A DNA stretch of 39,878 bases from Candidatus Aegiribacteria sp. (GCA_023138735.1 JAGLOY010000063.1:1-39878), one strand, 5' to 3'. Shown: positions 18,001-25,855, counted from the stretch's first letter. Numbers and translations are program-made. Notes: generated by a model from the letters alone, not told the origin.

Positions 18001-19075
18001 CATCAATATCATCGTCAGGTATATCGGAGAGAAGGACAACTTCCGTTACCAGCCCTTTTCTTCGTTTCCACTCCCGAAACCTCATCACCGGCGTGTTGTC
18101 ATCTGTTTCGTCGAAGAATTCAGCAGTAGTGATGATTAAGTAATCACACCCGAGTTCTGCGTTCATACTGGTGTGGTCATCAAGTGTGCTGGCTTCATCC
18201 TCTTCATTAGTTGGAGCGTCGAAGCCAACTGCATCACCTGCCATCATGTAATAGGAAGGATACCATTTGATATCAGGAAGGCCGCTCAGGTCGTATCCTT
18301 CATAGAATCGATCCAGACTCTTATAGTTCAGGACAGAAGTCTGAAGTATCTGCTCAAATTCATCCGACTGGATCCTGGAGTCTATACGTTCTATCTGGGC
18401 CGGATGGCTGTACGTAAGTCTTACTTCGATATTTGAGAATACTACAAGATCCCCAGAGCGTGGATTAAACTGAACAGGATAGACTTTCAGGAAGAGTAAT
18501 CTGTGACCTCGAATGATCCCAATGTTCTCGGCTCTAACCTCTGCTGTTCTTTCAGGATAGTAAGCATCTGTGCTATAGACAGCTTGATCGATGATGAAGT
18601 CAGCCTCTGGTGAATCCGCACGAATGAGAGGTTCCTGGGCAGGATAAATGTTGTAACCTTCAAGTATTGTGGATTCGCTAGAATGGATTTCTACTTCGAT
18701 GTCTACTCCATAAGGTATCTCAATAACCTGTCCTATTATAGGTACTTCCGGCTTACCGATTTCAAAACCGGATGCATTCCCAGGAATGGATAACCGTTGG
18801 TAAGTTACCCCGTCGATTTCGATTTCGTGTACGTTCATTCCGGATACATCAAAATTAACCAGCATCCCCGTTGTTGTTTCATCTTTCATATAGCTGTTTG
18901 TACTGCCTGTTGCAGTCCGATAACCTCCGAACGAAACCCAACCCGTTTGAGGTTGCGCGATAGCAGATGACGCGAGAACAAGCAAAGTAAGGAATCCAGA
19001 AAAGAAGATGTGATGTTCCTTGCGCGAATTTCTGAATCGTCTTGCTGAGCCATTTCTCAATCTTATTGAAAACAT
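15089..19075 (-). CDS. Gingipain-like C25 cysteine protease with C-terminal beta-barrel
   Basis: 1328 residues; ATG 19075 behind CGGAGGG. A signal peptide ends near residue 41 (FLTLLVLASSAIAQ). A C25 propeptide-like region precedes the caspase-fold catalytic domain (about 300-720), with His569 in YCGHGGR and Cys602 in FSFACETG as the probable dyad. Ig-like beta domains follow (FVVRVEDAGGNPVNSAVVCL; a CARDB-like part with NVSNNSGQ). The last about 160 residues look like an eight-strand outer-membrane barrel (GSIHGGYSVPYG ... FALIHAGLIFNF) with a terminal Phe. Gingipains usually end in a type IX secretion signal; here the barrel may anchor the enzyme in the outer membrane. Confidence 0.9.
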   Translation of the reverse strand: MFSIRLRNGSARRFRNSRKEHHIFFSGFLTLLVLASSAIAQPQTGWVSFGGYRTATGSTNSYMKDETTTGMLVNFDVSGMNVHEIEIDGVTYQRLSIPGNASGFEIGKPEVPIIGQVIEIPYGVDIEVEIHSSESTILEGYNIYPAQEPLIRADSPEADFIIDQAVYSTDAYYPERTAEVRAENIGIIRGHRLLFLKVYPVQFNPRSGDLVVFSNIEVRLTYSHPAQIERIDSRIQSDEFEQILQTSVLNYKSLDRFYEGYDLSGLPDIKWYPSYYMMAGDAVGFDAPTNEEDEASTLDDHTSMNAELGCDYLIITTAEFFDETDDNTPVMRFREWKRRKGLVTEVVLLSDIPDDDIDGDVDEFDIEAYIQNAYDTWSPPPTYVLLFGDTGDDLGNEILPTCYRTDHPYEPYSNAKIGTDLYYVTTDGEDYFPDIFIGRISVDDAAQGNSVVDKIISYEQNPPLNVDYYTNTSLVCLFEDINSDGQERSTFLIIEFAEEIWEYLDNNGYDPNRIYDQSGNFANGPQQYEDGSNIPAALTIAGGFAWDGDDADITDAIEDGNFIVTYCGHGGRNVWSQPRFNNNDVDNLLNADLNPVVFSFACETGWFDNETDDDVLLAINGRDTDDDEECFAEHFLRNDNRGAVAFLGSTRVCYTYSFFMMLGVYEAIWPDFNPQPSFDDPGTGTAGQLPGVSSGPLLRMGQINTFSKIYMANVYDDDNYLKYQFELYHLLGDPEMPVWTANPTTLIVDHPDGVGSTGTQDFVVRVEDAGGNPVNSAVVCLMQDGEIESVRYTNALGVTRFTRSFSSGVLDITVSALNFRPYLNTIEVSAGGAVINRLNPDNGTVTQPLSLGGKYFSGSENIEIYFDNHLQDIHAASGGEFGQIGVEYYSIYVPNSHEHGLFNIVAEGTASGRYAVDVFQVRDPNPVDLYTYSQWDNTTWGLHAGNNPTWNNPEIQLYDSANNPVASNNLTVGNQYRIVATIYNKSNFPAENVTVTFKAAHYGSGQTVWDVINTATLDVPANGSADAEIDWVPPTTGHLCIKILIDHIEDINVSNNSGQENCDVRPTSSPATVALSVWNPTDYAGATYFEIRQLYQNETGSDEPLWETMVVHPDPQVLEPGSEGNAEIVVNPDWTYVEPGTEAEFAVTGFINGQMVGGVNLRVTRALRRWVGSIHGGYSVPYGDYSNYYDPGYGLFIDAGWNLRNNLSIVGLFGYTYFNGKDLPSGSIADTHWINVNLNAQYRLRIQGPFSSYYRGGAGYYIPEQGSSKYGGNVGAGILYGINNFISLAAGLDYHYIKEGMDFQGINAADIGKDVQFALIHAGLIFNF

Positions 19076-19175
19076 GATATCCCTCCGTTTTAACTAGCTC
19101 TAAACAGTTCCTTCTGTTTCAAATAGACATAAGTTCCATATATTGTTCGGGTTTTCGTATTCTTCCGCGGTTTCT

Positions 19176-19541
19176 TCATGGATTCACCCCAAAGTACGAA
19201 TAACCTGCAGCTACAGACACACCGATCCAGGAAGTTCCGATATCACTGATTGTTTTGTTCGCACCCGGGTATAACATTACGCCGACTACCAGGCATGACA
19301 GACCTGTCAGAATCCAGACAATTGCATAAATTAAGGCTAACCCCGTCGCTGGGCGGCTTGGCATGTTCTTGGTTCTATTCATAATAAGAAGAGGATTTTT
19401 TCCTCTTTTTGTTATAGCCAGTTTTGCTACAACAATCGCGAAGATAAGTCCTCCGACGTTGTTAACAATGAGTGTTATATTTCTGTGAAAATCGACTTTG
19501 TGACCAGGCTCCTCAGATGTAAAGACCAGGTACATCATCAC
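19176..19541 (-). CDS. Small membrane protein, start uncertain (possible frameshift)
   Basis: The listed frame begins at GTG 19541 (MMMYLVF) and gives 121 residues with three membrane segments (about 22-42, 65-88, 100-115). The same frame is open upstream for about 25 codons and encodes a fitting hydrophobic start (KRLLLLYTGTLAVMMYLV), but has no start codon there. The only good ribosome-binding site (AAGGAGAAAAGC before ATG 19615) opens a different frame that stops after 23 codons. Either one base has been lost or gained between 19545 and 19615, or translation starts internally. Function unknown. Confidence 0.55.
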   Translation of the reverse strand: MMMYLVFTSEEPGHKVDFHRNITLIVNNVGGLIFAIVVAKLAITKRGKNPLLIMNRTKNMPSRPATGLALIYAIVWILTGLSCLVVGVMLYPGANKTISDIGTSWIGVSVAAGYSYFGVNP

Positions 19542-19626
19542 GGCTAGCGTTCCTGTATAAAGAAGAAGGAGACGCTTGCGGCGATTATCTTTATTGCTCC
19601 ACTGCTGTTTCTCATGCTTTTCTCCT

Positions 19627-19797
19627 TTATATTGAATGAGTAAATTCTGCGTATCCTATTCCAATACAGAACTTTAATGTGTCTTCCACTTCAGATGTTA
19701 ATTCCAGGTAACGATTTGCATGTCTTCCCAAAAGAATGATCATTGGATTATCATCATCGTTGGCAGTTTGAATAGTTTTTGAGGTATTGCTTTTCAT
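19627..19797 (-). CDS. Possible 56-residue protein
   Basis: ATG 19797 to TAA 19627, encoding MKSNTSKTIQTANDDDNPM... and ending IGYAEFTHSI. It lies just upstream of the small membrane gene, whose AAGGAG site begins directly at its stop. The ribosome-binding site is poor. No family recognised; coding status is a guess based on position. Confidence 0.3.
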   Translation of the reverse strand: MKSNTSKTIQTANDDDNPMIILLGRHANRYLELTSEVEDTLKFCIGIGYAEFTHSI

Positions 19798-19800
19798 GAC

Positions 19801-20505
19801 CACTTATGACCCCTCAATAAGTGTGCTGGCAGGAAACAAAAATGCTGTCAGCTAAAACATTTCATATGAATGCTACAATGTATTAACCTCTCCAAACATT
19901 CTATTCATGGAATTTTGTGAATCTGTCAAGTGGTAAGCATTTTTATTCAATATATTGGACATAGAAGAATGATAAATATCCTATATGTAAAATATTTATT
20001 TTGGACTGCAGTGAGTGGTGACCGATTGCAATCTCATATATGCGAATTATATACATATATTGCTATAACAATACTTTGCAGCTCAAATCCCGTCAAATTG
20101 CCATCCGATTCGAAAGATGCCCTTATACTATTTTACATTATTGCAGTAATGCTGAATAATCATGCTATTCAAGACTGGAACCAGCAAATTGCTCGATATC
20201 GTCCAACCTGTTGATGTAGAGCGATTCGTTTTCAGTGTATTTCATTTTTCTTAATTTTAGTTGTTAGTGTAATCTGAGGACTGGATAAGCAGATATATAG
20301 CCTATTGCACTATGTAATATATGCTTAGACATTTTTCATCATCCTGCGTGGATCATAATAAGATCATCAGACGAAATTGACGTATTGACAAAGGGTAATT
20401 CTATTGGGAAACTAAGTGTAGTACTCTGAAGCAGGGGTAGGAATCGAGAGTATCAATTCAGATTTCGGGGAGTCCTGTTCCTCTTCAGGGGAGGGATGGA
20501 GGATT
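19801..20505. other. A+T-rich gap with one inverted repeat
   Basis: About 700 bp without a convincing gene; a 94-codon + strand frame (19930-20214) has no ribosome-binding site. CACTTAT (19801-19807) and ATAAGTG (19817-19823) form a perfect 7-bp inverted repeat just upstream of the small - strand ORF and might be an operator. The right end carries the GGAGG site of the protease gene at 20506. Confidence 0.5.
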
Positions 20506-21465
20506 TTGCATAACAGTACGGTGAAGTACCTTGATAATCTGAGTGAATACGTTGATAAGCATTATGAAGAATGGCTGGATCAATATCATAATGTTGTAGG
20601 AATCAGTATCAGTAATAAACACCGAGGTGAACAGAAGAAACGCTACTATGCAATTGTTTTTCATGTCATCGAGAAAACAAGAGACTTAAAAGATGATCAG
20701 ATGCTTCCATCATGTTTTATTGTGGATATACCTGGACGAGGTTCCGTTAGGGTTCCGACTGATGTGGTTGAAACTGGTGAATTCCAGCTATCTGGACTCA
20801 AGTCCTCCATTTCTCCAGGTTGCGCAGTTCGCAATACGGTTTCAGGAGAATGGGGAACCCTAGGGCCTGTAGTTGTGGATAATGAAAGTGGCGAGTATTT
20901 CATTCTCGGCAACATGCATGTTATGGGTAAGGAATATCTTGACAGGAATGTGTTCAGTATTTCACTGACAAAGAATGCACAGGTAGATACACTTAAAATT
21001 GAAAGTAATTCAGGTAATACAATTCCTGCGTATTTTACCGGTGGTACACTCGGGGGACCCTTTGATTTCGCGTTAGCCAGGGTAAGCAAAAAGAATCTTT
21101 CCAGAATCAGCATAGTGATTCCAAATATCGGAGAGCAAAGCGGTTTTGTGAATGTCGATTCCAGTATCTATCTTGGTATAAAAGTCCGAACATACGGAAG
21201 CGTCTCAAAACAGAAACTTACCGAAATCACTTCTCATAGCTCTGTAATCAATGTTTCCATAAACGATCGGATTACTACACTGACCGATCTTATACAGTTG
21301 AAACTGTGCTGCACGAGTGGCGATTCAGGTGGTCCTGTTTTCGATCGTGATGGTCGAGTATTTGGTTTAGTGGTGGGTATGGATAAGAGATTCAGTTATG
21401 CAGCGAAAATTGTTCATGCGCTAGACTACTTCAGAGTTAAATTGGCCTATGGAAAGAGAGTGTGA
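20506..21465 (+). CDS. Trypsin-like serine protease
   Basis: 319 residues, starting at TTG 20506 because GGAGG lies 5 nt upstream and no ATG or GTG in frame is better placed. The triad can be read as His138 (LGNMHVMG), Asp187 (PFDFALARV) and Ser274 (CTSGDSGGPVFDRDG), in the order of chymotrypsin-fold enzymes. No signal peptide is visible, which is unusual for the family and suggests a cytoplasmic enzyme or non-classical export. Residues 1-100 (HNVVGISISNKHR..., FIVDIPGRGSVRVPTDVVETGEF) resemble the leader seen in bacterial trypsin-like proteins that lack signal peptides. The next gene follows after 6 nt, so the two form an operon. Confidence 0.88.
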   Translation: MHNSTVKYLDNLSEYVDKHYEEWLDQYHNVVGISISNKHRGEQKKRYYAIVFHVIEKTRDLKDDQMLPSCFIVDIPGRGSVRVPTDVVETGEFQLSGLKSSISPGCAVRNTVSGEWGTLGPVVVDNESGEYFILGNMHVMGKEYLDRNVFSISLTKNAQVDTLKIESNSGNTIPAYFTGGTLGGPFDFALARVSKKNLSRISIVIPNIGEQSGFVNVDSSIYLGIKVRTYGSVSKQKLTEITSHSSVINVSINDRITTLTDLIQLKLCCTSGDSGGPVFDRDGRVFGLVVGMDKRFSYAAKIVHALDYFRVKLAYGKRV

Positions 21466-21471
21466 TGCCCT

Positions 21472-22929
21472 ATGAGAAGTCTATGCACATCAACCCTGCT
21501 TGCTTCTTTCCTTCTACTGTCAATTGTGCAGGCTAATACTGAATTTACGCTTCTGATTGATGAGGAGGAAAAACTCATTCGAGACGGTCAGATGTATGTA
21601 TGCAGCGACACGGCTTCTCACTTTCGACTTATAGTAACTGAAGGCAGTAGTGAAGAAATCTTCAGACTATATCGATGCGAAACAAGAACATCCGATTGTA
21701 GCGAAGGATTTATTGATACGTTCAGTATTGATGCACAGCTATTTGTGAGTATTGATGCCAATGAAATCAGCGGAATCGATAGCTGGTATAAGATCACATC
21801 TGACGATACATCAATGGATATCAGATTTGAGATTCTAAAAAAGAGTATTTATGAAACCAACACGCAGGCTATAGATACTATCCCTGCATCCTATCCTACT
21901 TCAACAGCCGCCGAATGGATAAGTGATAAATATCCTGAATTGATTCCAACTCCTTTTGGACTCGAGCTTCCTGCTTCCTGCACGGAAAGTGATTATTCTG
22001 GTTCCAGATTCACACATCTTTTCTTTGATCAATACGGCAATTCCCTTTGTTCAGTTGTTCCCCAGGGTATTCCGGGACGGCAGTACGTAGTACATGTGGT
22101 GTATCTTCACTCTGCCGATTCTGAACCGATGGATTTTCTCGTGAATCAGACAGCTGGAGAGTATCTCGATTCTTACGTTCTTCGTAATTCGGGATATTCT
22201 GATCCCTCTTCATTTATATTTACAGGATCGAATGGCGAAAATAAGTCCAGAGGACCACAGTACTGCTGGACTGAATCCGTGACCTGTTTGAACACTTCCA
22301 CTACCGATATCCAAATTGAGATTTCCGGCATTGTATACCAGCAAGGACTGGAGACTGCTGAAAATAGTATTTTGGTTGCATCCAGAAGTATTCATATGAC
22401 TCCGACCTATCATGGATCACTGGATATTGGACTAGTCAATTCCACGTTGTCTGATCCGGAATACTCTCTCGTGATGCAGACTGATTCAGTAGGTTTGCTG
22501 AGGATTTCGGATGATGGCAACCGAGGCATGGTAACTGTAATGGCTACTATGTATTCATCGCCCGTTATATGGATTCAAAGCCTGTTTGATAAAGAAATTC
22601 CAGCATACAAGCTATATGGAAGAAATTTCCTTGATGATCATAAGTGGTATCAGCGGTTTTACCCGACGGTCGGACTCGAACTTGGATCCTCTGCAATGGA
22701 GAGTTTCTTCATGGGTCTGAATTTTGAATTCGCCAGGGGAGGGAACCTATTCGGTGGTATTCATTATGGCAAAGTCTCAAGAATGAACCTGCCCGAGGGT
22801 TTCATCGAGGGTCAGACTCCAATGTCTGAAGAGGAGTTCAATCTGCTTCTTGAGGAAGAATGGGATATAGGCATGGCATTTGGATTGACGCTTGATCTGA
22901 AAATCCTGACGAACCTGATTGGCCTATAA
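21472..22929 (+). CDS. Secreted protein of unknown function
   Basis: 485 residues with an N-terminal signal peptide (LLASFLLLSIVQANT, cleavage near 22-24). The body is rich in beta strands and Ser/Thr. The C-terminal about 100 residues (FYPTVGLELGSSAMESFFMGLNFEFARGGNLFGGIHYG ... AFGLTLDLKILTNLIGL) alternate like outer-membrane strands and may form a small barrel. It begins 6 nt after the protease gene and is surely co-transcribed, so it may be the protease's substrate, anchor or partner (inference). No family recognised. Confidence 0.75.
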   Translation: MRSLCTSTLLASFLLLSIVQANTEFTLLIDEEEKLIRDGQMYVCSDTASHFRLIVTEGSSEEIFRLYRCETRTSDCSEGFIDTFSIDAQLFVSIDANEISGIDSWYKITSDDTSMDIRFEILKKSIYETNTQAIDTIPASYPTSTAAEWISDKYPELIPTPFGLELPASCTESDYSGSRFTHLFFDQYGNSLCSVVPQGIPGRQYVVHVVYLHSADSEPMDFLVNQTAGEYLDSYVLRNSGYSDPSSFIFTGSNGENKSRGPQYCWTESVTCLNTSTTDIQIEISGIVYQQGLETAENSILVASRSIHMTPTYHGSLDIGLVNSTLSDPEYSLVMQTDSVGLLRISDDGNRGMVTVMATMYSSPVIWIQSLFDKEIPAYKLYGRNFLDDHKWYQRFYPTVGLELGSSAMESFFMGLNFEFARGGNLFGGIHYGKVSRMNLPEGFIEGQTPMSEEEFNLLLEEEWDIGMAFGLTLDLKILTNLIGL

Positions 22930-23056
22930 CGTAAATCTCTGATAATCGTTGAGTTTAATCAGCCCATACTGTCACTGAATTCTTTTCACTTTCTTTCGTC
23001 TCATCGCCCATAGACATTTTGTCATCACGCTGAATCGAATCCTTGATTACGTTATA
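22925..23056 (+). repeat. Imperfect inverted repeat at gene end (attC-like, weak)
   Basis: TATAACGTAA at 22925-22934 overlaps the TAA stop of the preceding gene, and GATTACGTTATA ends at 23056; with a one-base bulge the arms pair over about 12 bp, with weaker pairing inside. Total length 132 bp. Ends of the type TAAC...GTTA and position on a stop codon resemble integron attC sites, but inverted repeats of this length arise by chance in 40 kb. The remaining gap to 23245 shows no gene. Confidence 0.25.
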
Positions 23057-23245
23057 CAGACAACTCATCTAGGCACGAGAACCACATCAATGCTTACAGT
23101 GAGTGTATCTGAGATCACCCTGTGTATAGACGACAGGATCAGATACTTAACGCATGCTGATGCCAGGTCTCAGTTGAATTCCATTGAACGATCCATAAGA
23201 TTTAACTGTAATTTAAGTTAGAGTATTACAGTCAACATCATCACC

Positions 23246-23306
23246 ACTCATAGATAACCGCGGAGCCTTTTCGTTTTCTAAGTTGAGACAGGAATATGCC
23301 GGAGAT
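23246..23306 (-). pseudogene. 3' fragment of an EamA transporter gene, copy 1
   Basis: Read on the - strand, this encodes the last about 20 residues of the EamA protein whose gene ends at 31475 (GIFLSQL.KRKGSAVIYE, then a stop), with few changes. It lies directly downstream of the first RRM gene's terminator. The same fragment follows the second RRM gene at 30734-30780, so it marks the end of the duplicated segment. Confidence 0.75.
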
Positions 23307-23309
23307 AAA

Positions 23310-23340
23310 GGAGAAGGGGAGGTACGAAGACCTCCCCATA
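23310..23340 (-). terminator. Rho-independent terminator of RRM gene 1
   Basis: On the - strand GGGGAGGT (23337-23330) pairs perfectly with ACCTCCCC (23323-23316) around a CTTCGT loop, followed by TTCTCCTTT. The same element follows the second RRM gene (30790-30811). Confidence 0.85.
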
Positions 23341-23368
23341 TATCACTTAGCTAGAATAATTCTAGTTA

Positions 23369-23623
23369 CTATCTTGGCTTGTCGTTGGCAAAATCCACTT
23401 TGAGCTGACGGCCGTCCATTTCCTGTCCGTTCATCGCCTCCATGGCTGCCTTTGCTTCTTCATCGGTTCCGAAGGTCACAAAACCGAACCCTCTTGACCT
23501 TCCTGAGTCTCTTTCGGTGATGACTTTTGCCTCTTCAATTGTACCATACTCCTCGAAAGCCTTGCTCAGACTATTATCATCCGTTGCCCAGGCTAATCCT
23601 CCAACAAACAGCTTCTTACCCAT
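23369..23623 (-). CDS. RRM RNA-binding protein, copy 1
   Basis: 84 residues forming a single RNA recognition motif: RNP2 LFVGGL at 5-10 and RNP1 RGFGFVTF at about 44-51, with the aromatic residues for RNA stacking present. ATG 23623 follows AGGAGTTAGA. The C-terminus lacks the glycine-rich tail of cyanobacterial Rbp proteins. Such proteins bind single-stranded RNA and often act under cold or other stress. A paralogue lies at 30840-31097; the two agree except in residues about 52-68 and the last few. The gene has a long structured leader and its own terminator, so it is monocistronic. Confidence 0.95.
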   Translation of the reverse strand: MGKKLFVGGLAWATDDNSLSKAFEEYGTIEEAKVITERDSGRSRGFGFVTFGTDEEAKAAMEAMNGQEMDGRQLKVDFANDKPR

Positions 23624-23800
23624 TCTAACTCCTGTTCCCCGGGACTTCCGTCCCTAAGTACCTGCGGCATCAATGCCGCTGTTGCCCCTAAAGCAGGGGC
23701 GTGCCAACCGGGATACGGCCCGGAACCGTGCTGTAACACTACAGCAATCTGATGTGAAACAAGCTCTTTTCACTTGTGCGATGATAGTTTTGGAATTAAC
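23624..23800 (-). promoter_or_regulatory. Structured 5' leader of RRM gene 1
   Basis: In the - strand transcript, hairpins can be drawn at GTGAAA/TTTCAC, CTGTAGTGTTACAG, CCGGGCCGTATCCCGG, CCCCTGCTTTAGGGG, CGGCATTGATGCCG and GGGACGGAAGTCCC, the last just before AGGAGTTAGAATG. The same leader stands before the second RRM gene (31098-31274) with a single base difference seen. The last hairpin could hide or expose the ribosome-binding site. No match to a named riboswitch; probably autoregulatory or temperature-sensing (inference). Confidence 0.75.
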
Positions 23801-23963
23801 GAGGAAGATGAGCGAGAGACTAAGTAAATCCTTCTAAACACTGCAACCAATAAAAATATCTATCTTTCACATTACAACAGTAATATACAATTAAGTTTCT
23901 AATATGCAATTCCTTAAAAAGTTTCATCCTAATAACTGTTGCCTAAGCAATGAAGGCTACGGA

Positions 23964-23992
23964 TTGACATCACATATGAGTAGTATATACTA
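23964..23992 (+). promoter_or_regulatory. Promoter with palindromic operator for XRE gene
   Basis: TTGACA (23964-23969), a 16-nt spacer and TATACT (23986-23991) make a strong sigma70-type promoter. The perfect 12-bp palindrome TAGTATATACTA (23981-23992) covers the -10 box, and the related half-site ACTAC repeats just downstream. An HTH protein bound here would block transcription, so negative autoregulation by the following gene is likely. Confidence 0.65.
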
Positions 23993-24013
23993 CACACTAC
24001 ACGGAGGTATTGA

Positions 24014-24370
24014 ATGGCAAACGAATTTGGCGAGTATGTAAGAGATAAGAGGGAGAGACTTCGGAAGACAGATCCTGCTTTCTCTATCCGCAGGTTAGCT
24101 GATCGGATCAACCTGGAGCCATCATACTTGAGTAAAATAGAGAGAGGGCTGGAGGCTCCACCTTCTTGCAAGAAGATCGTGCTGCTGGCCGAAGAGCTGG
24201 GTGAGGATTCTGATGTCATGCTGGCTCTGGCCGGCAAAGTTTCCGCTGACCTGCTAGAGGTCATTCGCAGAAGGCCGGCACTCTTCGGGATCATATTAAG
24301 AGAACTCAGGGATTTGTCTGATTATGCTATTCTTAGACTGGTCAGTGAAGCCCGGGATGGGAAATGGTAA
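24014..24370 (+). CDS. XRE-family HTH transcriptional regulator
   Basis: 118 residues; ATG behind ACGGAGG. The N-terminal Cro/CI-type helix-turn-helix spans about residues 8-68 (FGEYVRDKRERLRKTDPAFSIRRLADRI, recognition part PSYLSKIERGLEAPPS). The C-terminal half (LLEVIRRRPALFGIILRELRDLSDYAILRLVSEARDG) is helical and common in small regulators of this family. The overlapping palindrome upstream suggests self-repression. A lipoprotein gene follows after 54 nt on the same strand and could be under its control. Confidence 0.92.
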   Translation: MANEFGEYVRDKRERLRKTDPAFSIRRLADRINLEPSYLSKIERGLEAPPSCKKIVLLAEELGEDSDVMLALAGKVSADLLEVIRRRPALFGIILRELRDLSDYAILRLVSEARDGKW

Positions 24371-24424
24371 GAAAAATAGTATGACTGTAGTTGTGGTTCA
24401 CAGGATTGGCAATGGAGGGTCTGA

Positions 24425-25609
24425 ATGAAATCAGTAATGATCAGCTTAGGAATCATCGCTTTGTCTACCGGCTGCAGCGTCATGGGAAGCTCGGGGGAGG
24501 AAGGCAGCCAGGGAAGCGGAGAATGGGAGCATCCGGATTACGACAGTACCCTGATCGTGAGTAACATATCCGAGCTGCTAGATGCGGTGGAGTACGCCAA
24601 CGCCAATAGGAATGTGGAGATACTGCTGGAGGATGGCACGTATCAGCTGGATGGGATGCTATGGATAGATGGGTACAATGTGGGTTTCCGGGGTTATTCA
24701 GGTGACTACGTTGCAGTGGTCATCAGGGGAGAGGGCATGACCGGTGGTGTTTCTCACGTCTTCAATGTTCCCGGTGACTATTTTGCTGTGCAGGACATGA
24801 CAATCGGTTGGATAAGCAATCACGCAGTGCAGATACATGGCAACTCGGATGCGGATTATCCCTATTTCAACAACGTGAGGTTTGTGGATACCGGAGAACA
24901 GATGCTTAAGATATCCACGGATTTCAGCAGCAATTACTCGGATAACGGTATTGTGGAGAATTGCCGGTTCGAGTACAGTGCGGGAATCGGTCCCCAGTAT
25001 TACATTGGCGGCGTGGACGGCCATCAGTGCCGTAACTGGACTATTCGAGACTGCTACTTCTACGGGATTCGCAGCCCGGGAAGCGATCTCGCCGAACACG
25101 CGATTCACTTCTGGTCCGAGTCGGAGGGAACAGTTGTGGAGCGCAACCGGATCTCTGAGTGTGACAGGGGCATAGGGTTTGGTATGGGTGACAGCGGTCA
25201 CGGTGATGGTATCATCCGCAACAACTTCGTCCATACTACCCGGGATGTGGGTATAGGACTTGAGAACGCTTCGGGAGTGGATGTATACAACAACTCCCTA
25301 TATACCGAGAATTATGTGAACTCGATAGAATACCGCTTTTCTGGAACCTCCGGTGGGGAGATAATCAACAACCTCGCCAATGGCGCCATTGTATCCAGGG
25401 ACGGCGGGTCCGCCACTCTGGCAAGTAACGTGACCTCTGCTGAGTCCTCGTGGTTCATGGATGCTGATTCGGGAGATCTGCATCTTACATCATCTGCATC
25501 AGGTGTGGTGGATGCGGGGCAGACTCTAAGCGACGTTACTCTCGATTACGATTCCGAAGCAAGGCCTTCAGGCTCTGCTTTTGATATCGGGGGGGATGAG
25601 GTGTACTGA
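24425..25609 (+). CDS. Right-handed beta-helix lipoprotein
   Basis: 394 residues; ATG 24425 behind GGAGGGTCTGA. A short signal peptide ends in the lipobox LSTGC (Cys17), followed by a Ser/Gly/Glu linker. The body is a parallel beta-helix of the pectate-lyase kind: NVEILLEDGTYQL, FRGYSGDYVAVVIRGEG, YFAVQDMTIGWISNHAVQIHG, RFVDTGEQML, VENCRFEYS, TIRDCYFYGI, VVERNRISECDRGIGFGMG, IIRNNFVHTTRDVGIGLENA, VDVYNNSLYTEN. This fold occurs in polysaccharide lyases and surface adhesins; no catalytic site can be assigned here. A hairpin terminator follows at once. Confidence 0.88.
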   Translation: MKSVMISLGIIALSTGCSVMGSSGEEGSQGSGEWEHPDYDSTLIVSNISELLDAVEYANANRNVEILLEDGTYQLDGMLWIDGYNVGFRGYSGDYVAVVIRGEGMTGGVSHVFNVPGDYFAVQDMTIGWISNHAVQIHGNSDADYPYFNNVRFVDTGEQMLKISTDFSSNYSDNGIVENCRFEYSAGIGPQYYIGGVDGHQCRNWTIRDCYFYGIRSPGSDLAEHAIHFWSESEGTVVERNRISECDRGIGFGMGDSGHGDGIIRNNFVHTTRDVGIGLENASGVDVYNNSLYTENYVNSIEYRFSGTSGGEIINNLANGAIVSRDGGSATLASNVTSAESSWFMDADSGDLHLTSSASGVVDAGQTLSDVTLDYDSEARPSGSAFDIGGDEVY

Positions 25610-25610
25610 C

Positions 25611-25665
25611 TGGGCTGCTTTGGAAGCAGAGAACTGGATGATGGAATATCCAGTTTTCTATTGCT
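25611..25665 (+). terminator. Double-hairpin terminator, also a 55-bp repeat (copy A)
   Basis: CTGCTTTGGAAGCAG is followed by GAACTGGAT ... ATCCAGTTTTC, two hairpins immediately after the beta-helix gene stop; the second ends in TTTT. The same 55 bp with two differences stand at 27309-27363, before the antiporter gene. The gap from here to 25855 shows no other feature. Confidence 0.6.
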
Positions 25666-25855
25666 AAGAGACTCCAGAGGTGATTTTTCGGAATCAAGAT
25701 AGGTAGAAGATGAAATACCGGTAAGGGTGAATGAGCCTTGCACCGTAAGGACTGAAAGAAGAAAGATCATTGGAACCTTAATGGAATTGTATCAGGCGTT
25801 GGGATGAAACAATATACCCGTCTTCCATGAACTGGTCATCACTGCAGATCACCTG

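Larger units (their letters stand above)
23260..23922 (-). repeat. Duplicated RRM segment, copy 1 (663 bp)
   Basis: The whole unit, from the EamA 3' fragment through terminator, RRM gene and leader to CTAATATGCAATTCCTTA, recurs at 30734-31397 in the same orientation and with nearly the same length. Divergence is concentrated in the middle of the RRM gene and in about 30 nt upstream of the leader. Confidence 0.9.

Noticed and set aside
19930-20214. 94-codon frame on the + strand
   Set aside because: No ribosome-binding site, A+T-rich composition and no recognisable features.
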